From Dyella sp. C11 (GTDB taxonomy: Bacteria; Pseudomonadota; Gammaproteobacteria; Xanthomonadales; Rhodanobacteraceae): a stretch of DNA of 64,000 nucleotides. Positions 36,764 to 48,095 of the stretch are shown here, piece after piece. The stretch is from NCBI RefSeq assembly GCF_003121485.1, contig NZ_QAVX01000017.1, positions 1 through 64,000 of the forward strand. The letters run 5' to 3'. Made by a program: the position numbers and the translations under genes. The notes under the pieces are model-generated. The model ran no database searches and was not told the DNA's origin. It saw nothing but the letters and a program-made list of their open reading frames with translations. Position 1 is the first letter of the stretch. The number at the start of each line of letters is the position of its first letter.

Positions 36764-37606
36764 TCACCCGCGGAACGGACGACCTTCGTAGCGACGCAGG
36801 TGATAGATGCGATGGATATGGCGCGAGCCCATCCAGCCACCCAGCGCAGCCGCAATCAGGCCCACCAGCCCGCTGAGGAACAGCGCCCACATGCCGGCTG
36901 CGGCGTATTGCTTGATGTGGTCCGCATCGGCACGCATGGTGTCGCTCGCCGCGTTCACTACCGGCAACCACGTGGTGACGCGCGCCGTCGCTGCATCGGA
37001 GGACATTTCCGTTTGCGCAATCAGGATGGCGCGCGCCGTATCCACGTGACCCGCCAGCAGGGCGCCGATCAAGGCCTGCTCGGCGTCCTTGTCCGCATGG
37101 GAATCACCGCGCGTGTCGCGCTGCGTGGTCAAGGTGCGATGCACATCCGTGCGCAGTACGGCCAAGGGTTCGTTGTGCACGGCTTCCATGGACATGCCGG
37201 AGGGCGTGCCGCCATCGCGTTGACGCTCGTGCTCATGGCTCATCTGGCCAATGGTGATCGCAAGCCACAATGCGCTCGCCGTGATGGCAAGGCCCCACAC
37301 GGTAATGCCATGCAGGCTGCCCATGGTGTCGTCAGCGCGACCATCGAACCAACTTGAAAACAAGCCGCCTATAAACAGCGAGGCGGCCCAGACCAGCACC
37401 ATCCAGATGATGGTGCCCACACCCAGTCCCTTGGCGGCGGCCTGTGCGTTGTGGGGATCGAACGCACTGAAGCCCAGCGCGATGCCCGCGCCATAAAGCA
37501 AAATGGCAATGCCGGTGGCCACGAACCAGCCGGCAAACACAGCGCTCCAGCGCATGCGTGCGAACGTTTCTTCGCCAAGGGCACTGCTATAGACAGTAGT
37601 AGCCAT
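36764..37606 (-). CDS. Integral membrane protein of unknown function
   Basis: ATG 37606 follows AAGGAG. The 280-residue protein has four membrane helices, at about residues 20-42, 63-88, 98-118 and 238-260. A large hydrophilic loop of about 110 residues sits between the third and fourth (including HEHERQRDGGTPSGM and a long helical segment). It begins with a conserved-looking RMRWSAVFAGWFVATGIAILL. This resembles membrane proteins annotated only as hypothetical in Xanthomonadaceae. It lies 16 bases downstream of the tiny membrane-protein gene and is likely co-transcribed. Confidence 0.7.
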   Translation of the reverse strand: MATTVYSSALGEETFARMRWSAVFAGWFVATGIAILLYGAGIALGFSAFDPHNAQAAAKGLGVGTIIWMVLVWAASLFIGGLFSSWFDGRADDTMGSLHGITVWGLAITASALWLAITIGQMSHEHERQRDGGTPSGMSMEAVHNEPLAVLRTDVHRTLTTQRDTRGDSHADKDAEQALIGALLAGHVDTARAILIAQTEMSSDAATARVTTWLPVVNAASDTMRADADHIKQYAAAGMWALFLSGLVGLIAAALGGWMGSRHIHRIYHLRRYEGRPFRG

Positions 37607-37622
37607 GTCGACGCTCCTTCGA

Positions 37623-37766
37623 TCAGGCGCAGCCGCGCACAAGCGCGATAAGGATCAGCACGGGCAACGGAACGCCCAGTATCCAGAGCAGCACGTAGCC
37701 GATACCGCCTCGTTGGCTGGCGGCTGGCTCCGCGTTGCTGGACAGGTTTTCCAGGTCGTCGCTCAT
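37623..37766 (-). CDS. 47-residue membrane peptide
   Basis: ATG 37766 follows AGGAGA and opens a 47-residue frame (MSDDLENLSSNAEPAASQRG) with one membrane helix (GYVLLWILGVPLPVLILIALV) near the C-terminus. It is followed after 16 bases by the larger membrane-protein gene, so an operon is likely. No function assigned. Confidence 0.6.
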   Translation of the reverse strand: MSDDLENLSSNAEPAASQRGGIGYVLLWILGVPLPVLILIALVRGCA

Positions 37767-38082
37767 GGTCGATCTCCTGCATGCATCGGCGGCCGTGCCG
37801 CGCGGTGGACTGACAGTGCGACCGATTTCGTGGATGACGTGTCGAAAACGCGAGAGCGTCGCGTGCTTGGCCACCGCGTGTTTTACGTCGGTCGGCTGGG
37901 GGTCATGCATGTCGCGAAAGGGTCCACGTCGCGGTACCTGGCACAGCTCCCCGTGCGAGGAGCGATGAAACGCAGCGCCTCAACCGACGAGTTCGTCAAG
38001 GTGTTTGCATTTTTGACACGCTCTACACGTTTCCTCGACGGACAATACGAGCTCAGGCCGTAGCCGGCCGTGGGGACTGCGC
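37767..38082. other. Divergent intergenic region, no gene seen
   Basis: About 315 bases between the small membrane-peptide gene and the histidine kinase gene. It should hold two promoters. I see no clear operator or RNA; open frames here have no ribosome sites. Confidence 0.35.
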
Positions 38083-39993
38083 GTGGACATCGGGCACAAC
38101 AAGTACGAACTGCTGGTCGACTCCGTCGTCGACTACGCCATTTACCTGCTCGATCTGGACGGCAACATCGCCAGCTGGAACGTGGGTTCCGAGCGAAGCA
38201 CGGGCTACACCGCGCGCGAGGTGCTGGGACACCATTTCAGCCTGTTCTACAACGACGACGAACGCCAACGGGGCGAGCCGGACCTGGCCCTGGCCAAGGT
38301 GCGCTCCGAAGGGCGCTGGGAAACCGAAGGCTGGCGGCAGCGCAAGGACGGCACGCGCTACTGGGCCAACGTGGTGCTCGACCTGGTGAAGACGGCCGAC
38401 GGTGTCGCCATCGGCTATGCCTCGGTGACCCGCGACCTTACCGAACGCAAGGAAGCGGAAGATCGGCTTCGCCGCAGCGAGGAACAGTTCCGGCTGTTGT
38501 TGCAGGGCGTGGGCGATTGCGCCATCTACATGCTGGATACCAACGGCTGCATCACCAGCTGGAATACCGGCGCGCAGCGCATCAAGGGTTATACGCGCGA
38601 CGAAATCCTGGGCAAGCACCTGTCGACGTTCTACACGCTGGAAGACCGCGCCAAGGGCGAACCGGGCCGCGCGCTGGGCATTGCAGCCGACGTGGGACGC
38701 TTCGAAGCCGAAGGCTGGCGCGTGCGCAAGGACGGCACCTCGTTCTGGGCGCACGCCATCATCGACCGCATCAACGACGACAACGGCAAGCACGTGGGCT
38801 TTGCCAAGGTAACGCGCGACATCACCGCGCGTCGCGACGCGGACATGGCACTCAGCGAAGCGCGTGAAGCGCTGTTCCAGTCGCAGAAACTCGAAGCCGT
38901 GGGCCAGCTTACCGGCGGCGTGGCACATGATTTCAACAACCTGCTGATGGCCGTCATCGGCAGCCTGGAGCTGCTCGAGGCGCGCCTGACCCACGACCCG
39001 CAAGCGCTCAACCTGCTCGGCAATGCGCTGGCCGGCGCGCAACGCGGTGCGGCGCTGACCAGGCGCATGCTGGCCTTCGCGCGAAAGCAGGAGCTTCGTC
39101 CCACCTCGGTCGACGTGAAGGCGCTGGTGCAGGGCATCACCACGCTGCTGCAACGTTCGGCGGGCCCCACCGTTACCGTCGACACCGTGTTTCCCCTGTC
39201 GCTCCAGCCCACGCTGGTGGATGGCAACCAGCTGGAACTGGCGCTGCTCAACCTGGTGATGAATGCGCGCGATGCCATGCCCGAAGGTGGCCACATCATC
39301 ATCGCGGCCAAGGATGAAACCATCGACCTCAATCACCGCACCGGACTGCCACCTGGCGCCTATGTGTGCCTCACGGTGACGGACGATGGCCAGGGCATGG
39401 ATGCGGAAACGCTGAGCCGCGCGATGGAGCCGTTCTTCACCACCAAGGGCATCGGCAAGGGCACCGGCCTTGGCCTGTCGATGGTGCATGGGCTGGCCGA
39501 ACAGACCGGCGGCCGCCTGCAACTGCGCAGCGAAGTGGGCCTGGGCACCACGGCGGAACTATGGTTGCCCGTTTCGACCATGGAAGTGGCCGAAACAGTA
39601 CCAGTCGATGAGCTACCGTCGGCGGCGACGTCATCGGGGGCGCTCACCATTCTTGTGGTGGATGACGACCCGCTCATCGCCATGACCATGTCGGCCGTGC
39701 TCAACGACCTGGGTCATCTGACGGTGGAAGTGAACTCGGGACGCGACGCGCTGGAAGAACTGGCGCAGAAGCCCTATTTCGACCTGCTGATCACCGACTA
39801 CGCCATGCCCGGCATGAATGGCGCACAGCTCGCCGCGGAAGTGAAGGCGCGCTGGCCCACCCTGCCCATCATCCTGGCATCGGGCTATGCGGAGCTTCCC
39901 GAAGGCACGGCAAAGACGGTGCTTCGCCTGCCCAAACCGTTTGGTCGCGAAGACCTGGTACGCGTGATCGACGCTGCTGCCGCCACGGTCTAA
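38083..39993 (+). CDS. Hybrid sensor histidine kinase with two PAS domains and a receiver
   Basis: The start is GTG 38083; the only in-frame alternatives cut into the first PAS. The 636 residues are: PAS (8-122, DYAIYLLDLDGNIASWN), PAS (135-252, DCAIYMLDTNGCITSWN), HisKA with H282 in GGVAHDFNNLL, HATPase (about 370-495, N-box NLVMNARDAMPEGG, GTGLGLSMVHGLAEQTGG) and a receiver domain (about 515-635) with phospho-acceptor D572 in LLITDYAMPG. No membrane segment, so it is cytosolic. The HDFNN type is common in PAS-kinase/receiver proteins sensing redox or light. No separate regulator gene adjoins it. Confidence 0.93.
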   Translation: MDIGHNKYELLVDSVVDYAIYLLDLDGNIASWNVGSERSTGYTAREVLGHHFSLFYNDDERQRGEPDLALAKVRSEGRWETEGWRQRKDGTRYWANVVLDLVKTADGVAIGYASVTRDLTERKEAEDRLRRSEEQFRLLLQGVGDCAIYMLDTNGCITSWNTGAQRIKGYTRDEILGKHLSTFYTLEDRAKGEPGRALGIAADVGRFEAEGWRVRKDGTSFWAHAIIDRINDDNGKHVGFAKVTRDITARRDADMALSEAREALFQSQKLEAVGQLTGGVAHDFNNLLMAVIGSLELLEARLTHDPQALNLLGNALAGAQRGAALTRRMLAFARKQELRPTSVDVKALVQGITTLLQRSAGPTVTVDTVFPLSLQPTLVDGNQLELALLNLVMNARDAMPEGGHIIIAAKDETIDLNHRTGLPPGAYVCLTVTDDGQGMDAETLSRAMEPFFTTKGIGKGTGLGLSMVHGLAEQTGGRLQLRSEVGLGTTAELWLPVSTMEVAETVPVDELPSAATSSGALTILVVDDDPLIAMTMSAVLNDLGHLTVEVNSGRDALEELAQKPYFDLLITDYAMPGMNGAQLAAEVKARWPTLPIILASGYAELPEGTAKTVLRLPKPFGREDLVRVIDAAAATV

Positions 39994-42152
39994 GGCGATA
40001 CGCCGGCCGCCGGAAATACCGGCGTGCCGGCCAGCCATTGCTCGAACTCATCCGATGTCATCGGCCTGCCGATGAACCAGCCCTGCGCGCCATCGCAACC
40101 CATGTCGCGCAGGAAGTTCCATTGCGCGGCGTTCTCCACGCCCTCCGCCAGCACACGCATGTGCATGTCGCGCGCAAGGGCAATGATGGTGGAGATCAAT
40201 GCCACGGCATCGGCATCATCAGGCACGCCGCCCAGGAACGAGCGGTCGATCTTCAGCACCTGGATCGGAAAGCGATGCAGGTACGCGAGCGACGAATAAC
40301 CCGTGCCGAAATCGTCGATGGCGAAACTCAGCCCCAGTGACCGCAACTGCGAAAGCATGTCGGCCACCATGGGGCCGTATTCGAGCAGGCTGCCTTCGGT
40401 GATCTCCAGTTCGATCAGGCGCGCCGGCACACCGGACGAACCCAGCGCATCGGTAATGTGTTCCACCAGGCCCAGGTTGCTGAATTGCTTGGGCGACAGA
40501 TTCACCGCCATGCGTAATTCGGGCAGTCCTTGCCGGCGCCAGTGCGCCAGGCGATGGCAGGCTTCCAGCAGCACCCAATGCCCGATGGGCTCGATAAGGC
40601 CTGTTTCTTCCGCATAGGGAATGAAGCGCTCGGGCGTCACCAGCCCGAATTCCTCGCTCTGCCAGCGCAACAGCGCCTCCACGCCAACCACCCTGCCCGT
40701 GCGCAGATCCACCTGCGGTTGGTAGAGCAGCACGAAATCGTTGTGTTGCAGCGCGCGCCGCAACCCTTCGCCAAGTTCGAGCAAGCCTTGCGCCTTTTGC
40801 GTGAGCGAGGCGTTGTAGAAGCGGAATCTGCCACGTCCTTCGCGCTTGGCAAAACCGAGTGCGGCATCCGCATGCTTGAGCAGCGACGCGCCGTCGTTGC
40901 CGTCGTCGGGATGAATGCTGATGCCGACGCTGGCCGTGACAAAAATGGTGCGACCTTCCCAGGCAAACCCCTTGGCGACCGTGCGCAGGATGCGTTCCGC
41001 CGTGGTGGTGATGGCTGCGGTTTCCAGCGCGCCCTGCATGGTCATCGCGAACGCGTCACCGCTGATGCGCGCCACATTGGTGACCTGCTCCATACCGGAC
41101 AGGCGATGAGCCATCTCCACGATCAACCGGTCGCCCACCGCGTGACCGAAGCTTTCGTTCACGCGCTTGAAGTAGTCCAGGCCGATGAGGAACACGACTA
41201 CCTTGAGGCCTTCGCCGTGACGCAAGGCGTGGTCGATGCGATCCACCAGCAGGAATCGATTCGGCAGGCGTGTCAGCGCATCGTGGTAGGCAAGAAAACC
41301 CAGGTCTTTCGTGCGGCGATCCACCGCCCGTCGCAGCGTGAATACCCACACCGTCAACGCCAGGCCCACCAGCACCACCGCTGCCAGGGCATAGGCAAAG
41401 ATCTGGGCGTAAGGCGTGAAACTCACCGGACGGCCCATCCATTTGCGTTGCAAGGCATCGCGCTCTTCATCGGTGATGAGCTTCATGCCGTTATCGACCA
41501 GTGCCACGGTGCCGAGATCCCCCTTGCGTACACCGCGATGGAATTCCCCGGCATACATCTCGAACGCACGATGGAACCGATCACCCTCGCCAAATTTGTA
41601 CAGGTAGTAATTGGCCGGGTAGTCGTCCATGCACAGGATGCGCACGTCGCGCCGATCCACCGCGGCAATCATGTCCGTGTAGCCGCGATAGGCCCGCACG
41701 GCGGTGATGCCGTGCTGGCGCAAGTGTTCAATGCAGGCATCGCCCCGCTCCACGCCCACCTCGAAGCCGTGCAGCGCATCCACGCTGTCGATGCCCGAGA
41801 TGGATGAGTCGGCATAGAGTCCCACGGTGACGCGGGCATACGGCACGGTGAAATCGTAGAGCGCTTCGCGTTCGGGCGTGCGGAAGATCATCTCGATCAC
41901 ATCTGCTTTGCCGTCGAGCAGCATGCGCTGTGCATCCGCCCAATCCGTTGCCACCAACTGGACATGGATGCCTGTTTTCTGCTCCCACAGTTTCCATTCG
42001 TCCACCAGGTAACCGCGTGGCTGATGGTCGGGACCCAGAAACAGATAAGGCGGATAGTTGTCGTCGCTGACGACGCGCAGGGTGGCCGGTGCCGCATAAG
42101 CGACGCATGCGAAACATGTAGCCAGCAGGCATGCCGACAACGCCTTTAGCAC
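39990..42152 (-). CDS. Periplasmic-sensor degenerate-GGDEF/EAL protein (c-di-GMP phosphodiesterase)
   Basis: The 720-residue protein has a signal peptide and an SBP_bac_3 domain (about 24-245, LRVVSDDNYPPYLFLGPD). One membrane helix (about 250-272), a GGDEF domain (about 285-445) and an EAL domain (about 455-710) follow. The cyclase signature is RISGDAFA in place of GGDEF, so cyclase activity is probably lost. The EAL motifs are intact: VEALLRW, LEITEGSL, IDDFGTGYSS, LKIDRS and the late VENAAQWNFL. It should hydrolyse c-di-GMP in response to a small periplasmic ligand such as an amino acid. Tail-to-tail overlap with the kinase gene (CTAA). Confidence 0.9.
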   Translation of the reverse strand: MLKALSACLLATCFACVAYAAPATLRVVSDDNYPPYLFLGPDHQPRGYLVDEWKLWEQKTGIHVQLVATDWADAQRMLLDGKADVIEMIFRTPEREALYDFTVPYARVTVGLYADSSISGIDSVDALHGFEVGVERGDACIEHLRQHGITAVRAYRGYTDMIAAVDRRDVRILCMDDYPANYYLYKFGEGDRFHRAFEMYAGEFHRGVRKGDLGTVALVDNGMKLITDEERDALQRKWMGRPVSFTPYAQIFAYALAAVVLVGLALTVWVFTLRRAVDRRTKDLGFLAYHDALTRLPNRFLLVDRIDHALRHGEGLKVVVFLIGLDYFKRVNESFGHAVGDRLIVEMAHRLSGMEQVTNVARISGDAFAMTMQGALETAAITTTAERILRTVAKGFAWEGRTIFVTASVGISIHPDDGNDGASLLKHADAALGFAKREGRGRFRFYNASLTQKAQGLLELGEGLRRALQHNDFVLLYQPQVDLRTGRVVGVEALLRWQSEEFGLVTPERFIPYAEETGLIEPIGHWVLLEACHRLAHWRRQGLPELRMAVNLSPKQFSNLGLVEHITDALGSSGVPARLIELEITEGSLLEYGPMVADMLSQLRSLGLSFAIDDFGTGYSSLAYLHRFPIQVLKIDRSFLGGVPDDADAVALISTIIALARDMHMRVLAEGVENAAQWNFLRDMGCDGAQGWFIGRPMTSDEFEQWLAGTPVFPAAGVSP

Positions 42153-42534
42153 TCGACCGACCCCGTCTCCCGATGGAACATGCCAATCCGTCCGATGGAC
42201 GCACTTCCCCTGTCTTGTCAGGACGAATCGCTGCCAGCCTTCAACAGGCCCCGTTGCGACAAGGCCCGATCCCGTCAGTCATGGAACACATGACTGGAGC
42301 GATAAAGCCAAGCGAATGCCCCGGCCCGTGAATGTCGCGTGCAAAACCACGACGCGCAGCTGAACGACGCGCCAAGAATGACATGGGTTTAGTCGGCAGC
42401 GCTCGCCAAAGGTTGAGCACGCTGCCCAAAGCTGCCGCTTCGATGCATACCCGCCCTCTGCGCGAGGCATGCGATGCGCGACAGCCAGGCGCGTGGCCCC
42501 GTCGACGTCTGGTCGAACGGGGCCACGAAGCACA
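42153..42534. other. Intergenic region with katG terminator
   Basis: About 380 bases between the EAL gene start and the katG stop. The left part must hold the EAL-gene promoter. The right part has the hairpin at 42492-42527. No gene is supported; short frames lack ribosome sites. Confidence 0.4.
42492..42527 (-). terminator. Terminator hairpin of katG
   Basis: CGTGGCCCCGT (42492-42502) and ACGGGGCCACG (42517-42527) are perfect 11-base arms around a 14-base loop, starting 7 bases after the katG stop codon. No U-tract follows. Confidence 0.6.
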
Positions 42535-45084
<2,550 letters not shown>

Positions 45085-45732
45085 TCACGGGGACGTCTGG
45101 GCTGCCTTCTGCAAGCTTCTGAGATAGGCGCAGAACATATCAGCCATGGCATCTGCATAGGTGGCGATCTCGGCAGCGCTACGCGGGCTTTCAGAGAAAT
45201 CCTTGCCGACGGCGCTGAGCGTGGTGGTGACCAGATCGGCAGCAAGCGCACGGGTCGCATCGGTGGCGTTGGGCAGTGCCTCGCGCATGAATGTGAGAAC
45301 CGTACGTTCCCCGGAAGCCCTTGCCGCCCGGGCCTCGGGCGCATCGCGATACAGCGGCGCAGCGTCGTTCAGGGCCACGCGCATCGCGGCTTCCTCGCAC
45401 TCGGAACGCACGAACGCATGCACCAGCCGGCGCAGCCGTTCCAATGGCGGTTTGCCTGCATCTTCCAGAATGCGGCGCAACAGGTCGGTGGTCTGCTGCC
45501 ATTCGTCGCTTTGCAGGCGAAACAGAATCGCGGCCTTGTTCGGAAAGTACTGGTACAGCGAACCCACGCTTACACCCGCCTTCTCCGCGACCCGTGCGGT
45601 AGTGAAGCGCTGTGCGCCCTCCTTCGCCAAAACCTGAGCAGCCGCTTCAAGCACGGCGGCGACAAGCTCGTTCGATCGCGCCTGTTGTGGCTGTTTTCTC
45701 GAGGAAATCCTGGCATTCCGGCGAGTGGCCAT
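45085..45732 (-). CDS. TetR-family transcriptional regulator
   Basis: The 215-residue frame starts at ATG 45732. The HTH is NELVAAVLEAAAQVLAKEGAQRFTT, ARVAEKAGVSVGSLYQYFPNKAAILFRL, a clear TetR signature with the YQYFPNK helix. The C-terminal domain is helical and of ordinary length. It is divergent from the O-methyltransferase gene with 91 bases between starts, and a 12-base palindrome sits in that gap, so it probably represses that gene and itself. Confidence 0.92.
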   Translation of the reverse strand: MATRRNARISSRKQPQQARSNELVAAVLEAAAQVLAKEGAQRFTTARVAEKAGVSVGSLYQYFPNKAAILFRLQSDEWQQTTDLLRRILEDAGKPPLERLRRLVHAFVRSECEEAAMRVALNDAAPLYRDAPEARAARASGERTVLTFMREALPNATDATRALAADLVTTTLSAVGKDFSESPRSAAEIATYADAMADMFCAYLRSLQKAAQTSP

Positions 45733-45761
45733 GCGTGCACTCCAATGCGAATAGGAAACAT

Positions 45762-45773
45762 GACGAATTCGTC
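45762..45773. promoter_or_regulatory. Palindrome GACGAATTCGTC, candidate TetR operator
   Basis: This perfect 12-base palindrome lies between the divergent TetR and O-methyltransferase starts. Flanking arms AATGCGA (45744-45750) and TCGCATT (45772-45778) add wider symmetry. Size, place and context suit a TetR binding site. Confidence 0.5.
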
Positions 45774-45823
45774 GCATTCTAATCCGGCACGCCAGATGGC
45801 GCACGACAGACCGGAGAACCTGC

Positions 45824-46495
45824 ATGACCACGCTTACCTCTTTCCCCATCGCACCGCTGCTAAGCCGCCTCTTCAGCGAAGCGGATGCGCTTTCACCCAT
45901 GGACATTCCCGCCGTGCGCGAAATGTCCGAGCAAGACCACGCGCGCCTGATGCGCAGCAAAACCGACTACCGCCATTTCTACGCGCAATTGAAAGAACTG
46001 CCGCTGGCCGTGTCACGCGAGACGGGGCAACTGCTCTACATGCTGGCCCGCAGCACCGGCGCGCGTTCCATCGTGGAGTTCGGTACGTCCTTTGGCATCT
46101 CCACCTTGCACCTTGCCGCTGCGCTGCGCGACAACGGCGGCGGTCGCCTCATCACCAGCGAATTCGAGCCGTCCAAAGTCGCGCGCGCCCGCACCAACCT
46201 GACGGAAGGCGGCGTGATCGACATGGTGGAAATCCGCGAAGGTGATGCCCTGCAAACCCTGAGCCGCGACCTGCCCGGGCACATCGATCTCTTGCTGCTC
46301 GACGGCGCCAAGGCGCTTTACCCAGAAGTCCTGGCGCTGGTGGAAAGCCGCGTGAAGCCCGGTGCATTCGTTATTGCCGACAATGCCGACTACAGCCCCG
46401 ACTATCTGGCCTACGTGCGTTCCGCCACCAACGGCTATCTGTCCATCCCGTTCGGTGAAGACGTGGAGCTGTCAATGAAGCTGGGCGCGCACTGA
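45824..46495 (+). CDS. O-methyltransferase-like class I SAM methyltransferase
   Basis: The 223-residue protein has RETGQLLYMLARSTGARSIVEFGTSFGIST as helix, strand and glycine-rich motif I (about residues 82-92). It then has TSEFEPSKVARARTNL (acidic ribose-binding residue), REGDALQTL and IDLLLLDGAKALYPEVLALV, the layout of caffeoyl-CoA O-methyltransferase-like enzymes (Methyltransf_24). The metal ligand pattern D...DN is present as DGAK and IADNAD. Cytosolic; substrate probably a small aromatic or polyol, regulated by the divergent TetR. Confidence 0.85.
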   Translation: MTTLTSFPIAPLLSRLFSEADALSPMDIPAVREMSEQDHARLMRSKTDYRHFYAQLKELPLAVSRETGQLLYMLARSTGARSIVEFGTSFGISTLHLAAALRDNGGGRLITSEFEPSKVARARTNLTEGGVIDMVEIREGDALQTLSRDLPGHIDLLLLDGAKALYPEVLALVESRVKPGAFVIADNADYSPDYLAYVRSATNGYLSIPFGEDVELSMKLGAH

Positions 46496-46512
46496 CGGCC
46501 TGCCCTGCATTT

Positions 46513-46544
46513 CCGCGATGCCAGACCAGTGTCATGCATCGCGG
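46513..46544. terminator. Hairpin between convergent genes
   Basis: CCGCGATGC (46513-46521) and GCATCGCGG (46536-46544) are perfect 9-base arms. It starts 18 bases after the methyltransferase stop and overlaps the stop codon of the convergent gene at 46532. A bidirectional terminator is likely. Confidence 0.6.
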
Positions 46545-47218
46545 GGAAAGCAACGATGACGTTGGGCTTCCTTCTCCACGTCATCGGGCGACATGTGCCG
46601 ATCGAGCAATTGCTGCGGCGTCATCATTCGCCACGCGTCCACGTCGATGCAGTGCTTGTCTGGCACACCGAAATGGCGCTGCATCCAGTTCACCACGGGC
46701 TTGATGCCTTGCGTCGCCGGATCGGCCAGCTGGATGCCATGCACCATCGGGCGGTCGGAGCCCGGGAGATTCGCCGCAACGCCAGGGTTCTGATCGTGTC
46801 GCAAGAGCGCGCCACCGGATACGTAATCCCCTGCACTTTGTGTGTCGGGCGCCGCAACGGGCGCTGGTTCCGCAAGCACTGAAGGTCCGGCAACGACGGC
46901 TGGTGCGTCACGTTCGATGGGATGTGGCGAGACCACGGAGTGACGCGTGACGACCCTGTTCGCGACGATCGTGTGAGGCCTGGTGATGGATGGCGCCACG
47001 ACATCCGCCCTGTGTGATTGATCTTCGGTCCTCGTCCATTGCACCAGCAACGCGTCCGTTCGCGTTGATGCCATCAACACATGCGGGTCATCGAGAGGCG
47101 CAGGCGGCCGAAGCAGACAGAGCAACAGCGCACCATGGAAAAGCACGAGCACGGCGTAGATAAGCGAACGCTGCGCCGACGCCTTCCACTTGGCCTTCCA
47201 TGCTGAGCTGCGCGTCAT
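46532..47218 (-). CDS. Membrane-anchored protein of unknown function
   Basis: The 228-residue product has a basic N-terminus and one membrane helix (about residues 19-38, LIYAVLVLFHGALLLCLL), then a long unstructured Ala/Pro/Val-rich periplasmic part and a compact C-terminal domain. The end has two cysteines (KHCIDVDAW, QRHRCFPRD). The plan recalls envelope-spanning linkers such as TonB, but no TonB C-terminal motif is seen. No neighbour explains it. Confidence 0.6.
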   Translation of the reverse strand: MTRSSAWKAKWKASAQRSLIYAVLVLFHGALLLCLLRPPAPLDDPHVLMASTRTDALLVQWTRTEDQSHRADVVAPSITRPHTIVANRVVTRHSVVSPHPIERDAPAVVAGPSVLAEPAPVAAPDTQSAGDYVSGGALLRHDQNPGVAANLPGSDRPMVHGIQLADPATQGIKPVVNWMQRHFGVPDKHCIDVDAWRMMTPQQLLDRHMSPDDVEKEAQRHRCFPRDA

Positions 47219-47265
47219 GCTTCACTCCCCCTGGCCAAGGATCGACCACGGGGAGCGCACCTGGT

Positions 47266-47556
47266 TCACGGGAACGGCAAGGCTAGTGCTTCGAATCTGT
47301 TTGAACTCTTGTTGAGAGTCTCGAAAGGCGTCATTTTTTGCCCGTCATCCCCGCGAAGGCGGGAGGCGCCTTTCAACAGCCGAAGGGCTGGTGATGACGG
47401 TGAAGGAAGTAGATGCTCAGACGAGATTTCAAACAGGCCCTTGGACGCCAGTTCACTCTTGGCCTTGCCGACTCCGTCCAGCAGCTGCAGTGTGGGTATT
47501 CCGTCCGGTGCCACTTTCATCACGGTGCGCGCAGCCCCTGCATGTCGTGGCTTCAT
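47266..47556 (-). CDS. Small protein whose C-terminus is encoded by a palindromic repeat
   Basis: ATG 47556 follows AAGGAGAG at ideal spacing and opens MKPRHAGAARTVMKVAPDGI and then LQLLDGVGKAKSELASKGLFEI. From about residue 45 the frame runs into the palindromic repeat copy at 47343-47400 (ALRLLKGASRLRGDDGQK) and ends shortly after. The N-terminal part looks natural and the rest does not, suggesting the repeat has inserted into or replaced the original 3' end. 96 residues; no family recognised. Confidence 0.45.
   Translation of the reverse strand: MKPRHAGAARTVMKVAPDGIPTLQLLDGVGKAKSELASKGLFEISSEHLLPSPSSPALRLLKGASRLRGDDGQKMTPFETLNKSSNRFEALALPFP
47343..47400. repeat. Xanthomonadales-type palindromic repeat (copy 2, partial)
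   Basis: The left arm CGTCATCCCCGCGAAGGCGG is intact, while the right arm keeps only GGTGATGACGG. The middle, CGCCTTTCAACAGCCGAAGGGC, has its own short dyad. It overlaps the 3' part of the small minus-strand gene. Confidence 0.75.
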
Positions 47557-47755
47557 CGTGCATCTCTCCTTGTCAGGTGAAACGGCGATGACGCCTCAAG
47601 GGATGACCATCCCTTCGCTGCCATGAACATCACCGGCGGGACAAGGGCCAGCCCGCGTTGCGTGGCGTAGCAACCTCCACGTCGGCAACCTTCTACGGCC
47701 ACGCGATTGCCATGAACAGAAGGCATGGTTTCGCTTGTCGCCTGGAGAGACCGCC

Positions 47756-48073
47756 ATGCCAGCGCCCCATCCCCTTCCCACCCGCATGGATCACTCGCCC
47801 CTCCGCCAATGGGATGGTGCGATGCCCATCATCATGTCGGCCATCGTGTTGCTGATGATCGTGGTGGAGCTGGTTCAGCACGGCCCGCATGCGCCGCATC
47901 ACGACGAAGGCACTGCGGACCATATCGCCATCATGCTGATGTATGGGCAAATACCCATCATGTTCTGGTTCGTGGCATCCCGCCGTCATCCGGTGCGACG
48001 CATCCTGCCGGTGCTTCTGCTTCAGTTGGCGCTGTGGTCCGGTACCTTTGTCCTTGCGGTCGCGCTGACCTAA
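47756..48073 (+). CDS. Small integral membrane protein
   Basis: ATG 47756 follows GGAGAGACC; a TTG 21 bases upstream is a weaker option. The 105 residues hold three membrane helices, at about 24-42, 58-76 and 83-104. His-rich stretches lie between (HGPHAPHHDEGTADHIAIM). No family recognised. It ends 22 bases before the convergent CadC-type gene. The histidine cluster could bind metal; that is a guess. Confidence 0.65.
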   Translation: MPAPHPLPTRMDHSPLRQWDGAMPIIMSAIVLLMIVVELVQHGPHAPHHDEGTADHIAIMLMYGQIPIMFWFVASRRHPVRRILPVLLLQLALWSGTFVLAVALT

Positions 48074-48095
48074 CGCACGCACCACGTCGAGCTGT

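Noticed and set aside
38053-39522. Minus-strand open frame opposite the hybrid kinase
   Set aside because: Mirror frame; HisKA, HATPase and receiver motifs are all on the plus strand.
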